From Bacteroidales bacterium (lineage in GTDB: Bacteria; Bacteroidota; Bacteroidia; Bacteroidales; Bacteroidaceae): a stretch of 27,024 nt of DNA. The position numbers were made by a program, and so were the translations under genes. Shown here in pieces: positions 23,580-27,024 of this stretch. Within the stretch, counting starts at the first letter, position 1. Each line of letters starts with the position of its first letter. Below the pieces are notes generated by a model. That model was given only the letters and a program-made list of their open reading frames with translations, was not told the DNA's origin and made no database searches. Location of the stretch: assembly GCA_004555245.1 (NCBI GenBank), contig SFIS01000065.1:1-27024 (forward strand), written 5' to 3'.

Positions 23580-25385
23580 GTGAACAATACCCCAGACCAT
23601 ACGCATACCCCACTGTCCGAACTCTTCGTGCTTTGGACTGTGAACCACCTCTCACGGCGGCAACTGACACTCACCCTCGCCTTCTTTGTAGGAGTGTTGG
23701 CTGCCGTCGCTGCATACATACTGCACACCGCCATACATCTCATACAGCACTACCTCTCCGCCACACTCGCCAGCAACCAGATCAACTGGTTCTACCTCGT
23801 TTATCCCGTGGCAGGAATCCTCATCACGATGCTGTTCGTGAGATACGTCGTGCGCGACAACATCTCGCACGGCATCACGCGCATCCTCTACGCCATATCG
23901 ACAAAACAGGGACGTCTGCCGAAGCACAACATGTGGAGTTCTGTCGTGGCGTCTGCCATAACAATCGGCTTCGGCGGCTCCGTTGGGGCAGAGGCTCCTA
24001 TTGTACTTACCGGCTCAGCCATCGGCAGCAACCTCGCGCGGCGCTTCCATCTTGACAGCAAGACAATCTACATGCTTGTAGGCTGCGGAGCGTCAGCAGC
24101 CATCGCCGGCATCTTCAAAGCGCCCATCGCCGGACTGGTGTTCACCGTCGAGGTGCTGATGATCGACCTCACCATGGGCTCGCTGCTGCCCATCCTGATT
24201 GCCTGCGTGACAGCGACATGCTTCACCTACGCCCTGTCAGGCGAGAACTCACTGTTCTCTTTCACCCTTGAAAGCGAATGGACCGTCATCAGGACACCGG
24301 CAAACATCCTGCTCGGCATTGCATGCGGAATAGTCTCCCTGTATTTCATACGTTCGATGACATTCTTCGAGAATATCTTCTCAAAGCTCGCCGACCGCCC
24401 CTACGTGAAATGGTTGGTCGGAGGAGTTGCGCTGAGCACGCTCATCTTCATCTTCCCGTCGCTCTACGGCGAAGGCTACGCCGCCATCAACGTTCTCCTG
24501 AACGGCAAGTCTCCCGCTGACTGGAATGTCATCATGGAGCACTCCCTGTTCAGCGGACACGGCGAACTGCTACTGATCTACGTCGCCCTCGTCCTCGTCA
24601 CCAAGTCGATGGCAACGGCATCCACCAACGGCGGCGGGGGATGCGGCGGAACCTTCGCACCTTCGCTCTTCGTCGGAGCGTTCGCCGGCTTCCTCTTCGC
24701 CAGAACCTGGAACACCTATAACTTCAGCATCTACATCCCCGAGAACAATTTCGCACTCCTCGGCATGGCAGGCGTCATGTCAGGCGTGATGCACGCCCCG
24801 CTCACCGGTGTATTCCTCATAGCCGAACTGACAGGAGGCTACAACCTCTTCATCCCCCTCCTCATCGTCAGCACGGTGTCCTATCTTACGATATACATCT
24901 TCGAGCCATACAGCATCTACGGCATGCGCCTGGCACGCGAAGGCAAGCTCATCACCCACCATACCGACCACGCCGTGCTGACACTCATGTCTCTCGACAC
25001 CGTAATCGAACGCGACTGCTCGGCTATAAGCCCGGACACTATGCTGTCAGAACTCGTACACAAAATCAGCCGTTCGCGCGTTGACGTCCTTCCCGTTGTT
25101 GACAACGGCAACCACCTCCTCGGCGAGATAGACATGATGAAACTCCGCCACATCCTCTTCCGCACCGAGCTGTATCACCGTTTCAATGTCCGGCAACTCA
25201 TGTCTGAGCCCCCCGCCATGCTGAGGGTTGACGACCCGATGGAAGAAGTGATGAAGGCTTTCGACAAGACAAACGCCCAGCAGCTGCCCGTCGTTGACAA
25301 CCAGAACATCCTCATTGGATACGTAAGCCGCTCACATGTATATTCACTTTACAGAAAGATGGTTGCAGACCTGAGCAACGACTGA
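23580..25385 (+). CDS. ClC-type chloride channel/transporter with C-terminal CBS pair
   Basis: This 601-residue membrane protein starts at a GTG (23580), the first start codon after the tsaC stop in the same frame; no nearby ATG precedes the first helix. Membrane helices span about 35-430. GGSVGAEAPIV (near 130) holds the ClC 'G.EAP' motif with the gating Glu. GCGASAAIAGIFKAPIAGLV and GGGCGGTFAPSLFVGAFAG (near 350) are the other selectivity-filter regions. The usual GSGIP motif is replaced by DNISHGI near 97. Two CBS domains fill about 465-595 (DVLPVVDNGNHLLGEID, QLPVVDNQNILIGYV) and probably regulate gating through nucleotides. Whether it is an anion channel or a proton-coupled exchanger, and for chloride or fluoride, is not decided by sequence here. 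A terminator follows. Confidence 0.92.
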   Translation: MNNTPDHTHTPLSELFVLWTVNHLSRRQLTLTLAFFVGVLAAVAAYILHTAIHLIQHYLSATLASNQINWFYLVYPVAGILITMLFVRYVVRDNISHGITRILYAISTKQGRLPKHNMWSSVVASAITIGFGGSVGAEAPIVLTGSAIGSNLARRFHLDSKTIYMLVGCGASAAIAGIFKAPIAGLVFTVEVLMIDLTMGSLLPILIACVTATCFTYALSGENSLFSFTLESEWTVIRTPANILLGIACGIVSLYFIRSMTFFENIFSKLADRPYVKWLVGGVALSTLIFIFPSLYGEGYAAINVLLNGKSPADWNVIMEHSLFSGHGELLLIYVALVLVTKSMATASTNGGGGCGGTFAPSLFVGAFAGFLFARTWNTYNFSIYIPENNFALLGMAGVMSGVMHAPLTGVFLIAELTGGYNLFIPLLIVSTVSYLTIYIFEPYSIYGMRLAREGKLITHHTDHAVLTLMSLDTVIERDCSAISPDTMLSELVHKISRSRVDVLPVVDNGNHLLGEIDMMKLRHILFRTELYHRFNVRQLMSEPPAMLRVDDPMEEVMKAFDKTNAQQLPVVDNQNILIGYVSRSHVYSLYRKMVADLSND

Positions 25386-25405
25386 CCCGCATCCACCGCA
25401 TCACG

Positions 25406-25452
25406 CACGCTGTATGTATTCATGCAAACAAGAAGACATACAGCGTGTTTTT
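25406..25452 (+). terminator. Rho-independent terminator after the ClC gene
   Basis: CACGCTGTATGT (25406-25417) pairs perfectly with ACATACAGCGTG (25436-25447), with an 18-nt loop, followed by TTTTT. It closes the ROK-tsaC-ClC unit. Confidence 0.85.
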
Positions 25453-25541
25453 CGTATAAAACAAAAAAAAGCACAACATACTTGTAGTTTTTGGACGACA
25501 CATAAAGTCAAACTATTAAACGAAAAAACATAACCCGTACA

Positions 25542-26021
25542 ATGAACGCAGACGAACAACAATTCTCGCAGCTTGTGAGAGAGAACAAGAGCACAATATA
25601 CACGGTGTGCTACATGTTCTCCAACAATCAGGACGAAGTCGCCGATCTGTTTCAGGAAGTGCTCATAAAACTATGGAAAGGCTATAGCACCTTCGAAAGC
25701 AGAAGCGACATAAAGACCTGGATCTACCGCGTCGCGCTGAACACCTGCATCAGCATCGACCGCAAGAACAAACGGCGTGCAAAACACCAGCTGTCAATGG
25801 ACATCAACCTCTTCGCCGACAAAGACGCGAAGACAGAACAGGTAAGCATGCTTCACCGCCGCATCAACCAGCTCCAGCCTCTCGACCGCGCCATCGTGCT
25901 ACTCTGGCTCGAGAACATCAGCTACGACGAGATAGGCGCAATAGTGGGCATCACGGCAAAGAACGTCTCTGTGCGCCTCTTCCGCATACGCCAGCAACTA
26001 AAAAACATGTCAGACAAATAA
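25542..26021 (+). CDS. ECF-type RNA polymerase sigma factor
   Basis: This 159-residue protein contains sigma region 2 (about 8-75: FSQLVRENKSTIYTVCYMFS, DEVADLFQEVLIKLWKGY, DIKTWIYRVALNTCIS) and region 4 (about 105-155: RRINQLQPLDRAIVLLWLEN, then the helix-turn-helix ISYDEIGAIVGITAKNVSVR). No region 3 is present, as expected for the ECF group. The C-terminus has no extra domain. It is 13 nt upstream of a membrane-protein gene, a usual place for a regulator of ECF activity. The upstream sequence contains TTTTTGG near 25488 and AT-rich DNA, but no consensus -7 box, so it may use its own promoter type. Confidence 0.93.
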   Translation: MNADEQQFSQLVRENKSTIYTVCYMFSNNQDEVADLFQEVLIKLWKGYSTFESRSDIKTWIYRVALNTCISIDRKNKRRAKHQLSMDINLFADKDAKTEQVSMLHRRINQLQPLDRAIVLLWLENISYDEIGAIVGITAKNVSVRLFRIRQQLKNMSDK

Positions 26022-26034
26022 AACTACAAGCAAT

Positions 26035-26658
26035 ATGGATACACAGAACACATCAAACGAACTTGAACTCATCAAGCAACAGATGGAACTGCTGAAAGAA
26101 AAACTCGCATCACAAGAGATAGTAAACGAAAAACTCATCATCAGTTCCATGAAAAAGAAGATGTCATGGATAAAGAAATACATCATCTTCGAAGTCGGGC
26201 TCCTGCCCTTCATCGCTGTCATGTGGTTAGGTATAAAGATGATTATCGGTCTATCATGGTACAACTACGCATTCATGATGATTATGTGCTGCATCGATGT
26301 CTATATAGACTATCTCGTCAACCTACGGGGCATGAAAGACAGCGACTTCCAGAAATGCAACATGATAGAGACGACAAGAAAGCTGCATACCATGAAGAAA
26401 CAACGCTCGCTGCAGATGCTCATCCAGATACCTCTCATTGTCATCTGGCTGCTCTGGTCCGGTATCGAGGCTATACACTCTCTCGATATGCCTATGGGTG
26501 ATTTCCAGCGCGGTTTCACACAAGGCGGTATCGTAGGCGGCACCATCGGCGGAGTGATCGGAATCTTCGTGGCATACAGAATCTACAAGAAGATGCAGAA
26601 CATAAACGACGATATCATCAACCAGATCAGTGAATACATAACCGAGGAGAAAGACTGA
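26035..26658 (+). CDS. Membrane protein paired with the ECF sigma factor
   Basis: The protein has 207 residues. An N-terminal coiled-coil-like stretch (ELELIKQQMELLKEKLASQE, about 9-28) precedes hydrophobic segments near 48-70 and 75-95, another near 128-147 (LIQIPLIVIWLLWSGI), and a glycine-rich one near 165-185 (GGIVGGTIGGVIGIFVAYRI). I recognise no anti-sigma zinc-binding motif or FecR domain. Position directly after an ECF gene, with an exposed N-terminal helix able to contact the sigma factor, suggests it controls that factor from the inner membrane; this is inference only. Similar sigma/membrane-protein pairs are, as I recall, frequent in Bacteroidales. Confidence 0.75.
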   Translation: MDTQNTSNELELIKQQMELLKEKLASQEIVNEKLIISSMKKKMSWIKKYIIFEVGLLPFIAVMWLGIKMIIGLSWYNYAFMMIMCCIDVYIDYLVNLRGMKDSDFQKCNMIETTRKLHTMKKQRSLQMLIQIPLIVIWLLWSGIEAIHSLDMPMGDFQRGFTQGGIVGGTIGGVIGIFVAYRIYKKMQNINDDIINQISEYITEEKD

Positions 26659-26712
26659 GAAACGGCCACACCCCGACAGAACTCTTTCACATACATTATT
26701 CTGTAGCATTAC

Positions 26713-26751
26713 GCCAAAGGCTCGTCCCGTTCATCGTGGCGAGCCTTTGGC
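26713..26751 (+). terminator. Hairpin after the ECF/membrane protein operon
   Basis: GCCAAAGGCTCG (26713-26724) pairs perfectly with CGAGCCTTTGGC (26740-26751) across a 15-nt loop. No T tract follows, so it may act as a weak terminator or an mRNA 3' stabiliser. The next ~180 bases up to 26934 hold nothing I recognise. Confidence 0.55.
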
Positions 26752-26934
26752 ATATACACGGATACGTATCAACTGAAAGAAAGACACAGGCAGTAACGAT
26801 GATACCGATATTACCATGACTGCCAAGCCATTGATTCCAGCTGCGGCTTTCACTTGCACAGCGTACCTTCGGAACAGGATTTAGTATACCTATATCCCAT
26901 ATATCCGTATTATATCAGAAAACAAATAAATCGA

Positions 26935-27024
26935 GTAGGAGGTAAACACTAATCATAGGTGTTTATCTCCTACTTTCGTGTTTACCGACCTCTCACACCA
27001 CCGTACGTGCCGTTCGGCATACGG
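26935..27024 (-). mobile_element. 3' end of a group II intron (domains V and VI), partial
   Basis: Read on the - strand, CCGTATGCCGAACGGCACG then TACGG (complement of 27001-27024) matches the highly conserved domain V hairpin of bacterial group II introns. GTGTGAGAGGTCGG follows as the V-VI linker. GTAGGAGATAAACAC and GTGTTTACCTCCTAC (complement of 26959-26973 and 26935-26949) form a domain VI stem with one A/C mismatch and a 9-nt loop. An unpaired A lies 8 nt before a likely 3' end AC at 26935, the right place for the branch point. The intron body and any reverse transcriptase gene would lie to the right, outside the window. Confidence 0.7.

Overview
The window is Bacteroidales chromosome, most likely Prevotella-like. 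The evidence is GC-rich coding DNA, several TAnnTTTG-type -7 promoter boxes, short C-terminal sorting-like tails on secreted proteins, a DUF4924/LysE/rfbD/prfC neighbourhood, and a BtuB locus with a beta-propeller partner. No tRNA, rRNA, CRISPR array or intact insertion sequence was seen.

Left part (1-8.4 kb, + strand): the 3' end of a PD-(D/E)XK nuclease-type gene is followed by a vitamin B12 uptake operon. It has a TAATTTTG promoter, a full-length cobalamin riboswitch, a BtuB-like TonB-dependent receptor, a secreted YncE/BtuG-like beta-propeller, and a 1,358-residue modular secreted protein with PEGA-like, GLUG and DUF4465 regions. The operon ends at a strong terminator. Just before that terminator lies what looks like a broken second cobalamin-riboswitch core.

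Middle part (8.5-21.5 kb, - strand): reading rightward against transcription, this holds an EamA transporter, truA, fmt, a small ORF, a secreted protein of unknown role with an AT-rich core, and a family 10 pectate lyase. Next come a PqqD-like / S24-S26 peptidase / HPr-kinase-like cassette, a secreted basic protein, a divergent RpoD-like sigma factor, prfC, rfbD, a DUF4924 gene and a LysE-family exporter. Two 40-nt direct repeats bracket the EamA gene. A 31-nt promoter-like repeat occurs both after btuB and before the pectate lyase gene (30/31 identical).

Right part (21.5-27 kb, + strand): a 428-bp gene-free region with divergent promoter signals precedes a ROK glucokinase, tsaC/Sua5, a ClC channel with CBS domains, and an ECF sigma factor with a membrane partner. 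The last 90 bases look like the 3' end (domains V and VI) of a group II intron on the - strand, whose body lies outside the window.

The points most worth following are the B12-capture operon with its apparently T9SS-routed propeller, the riboswitch relic, the PqqD/peptidase/kinase cassette, and the recurring promoter-hairpin repeat.
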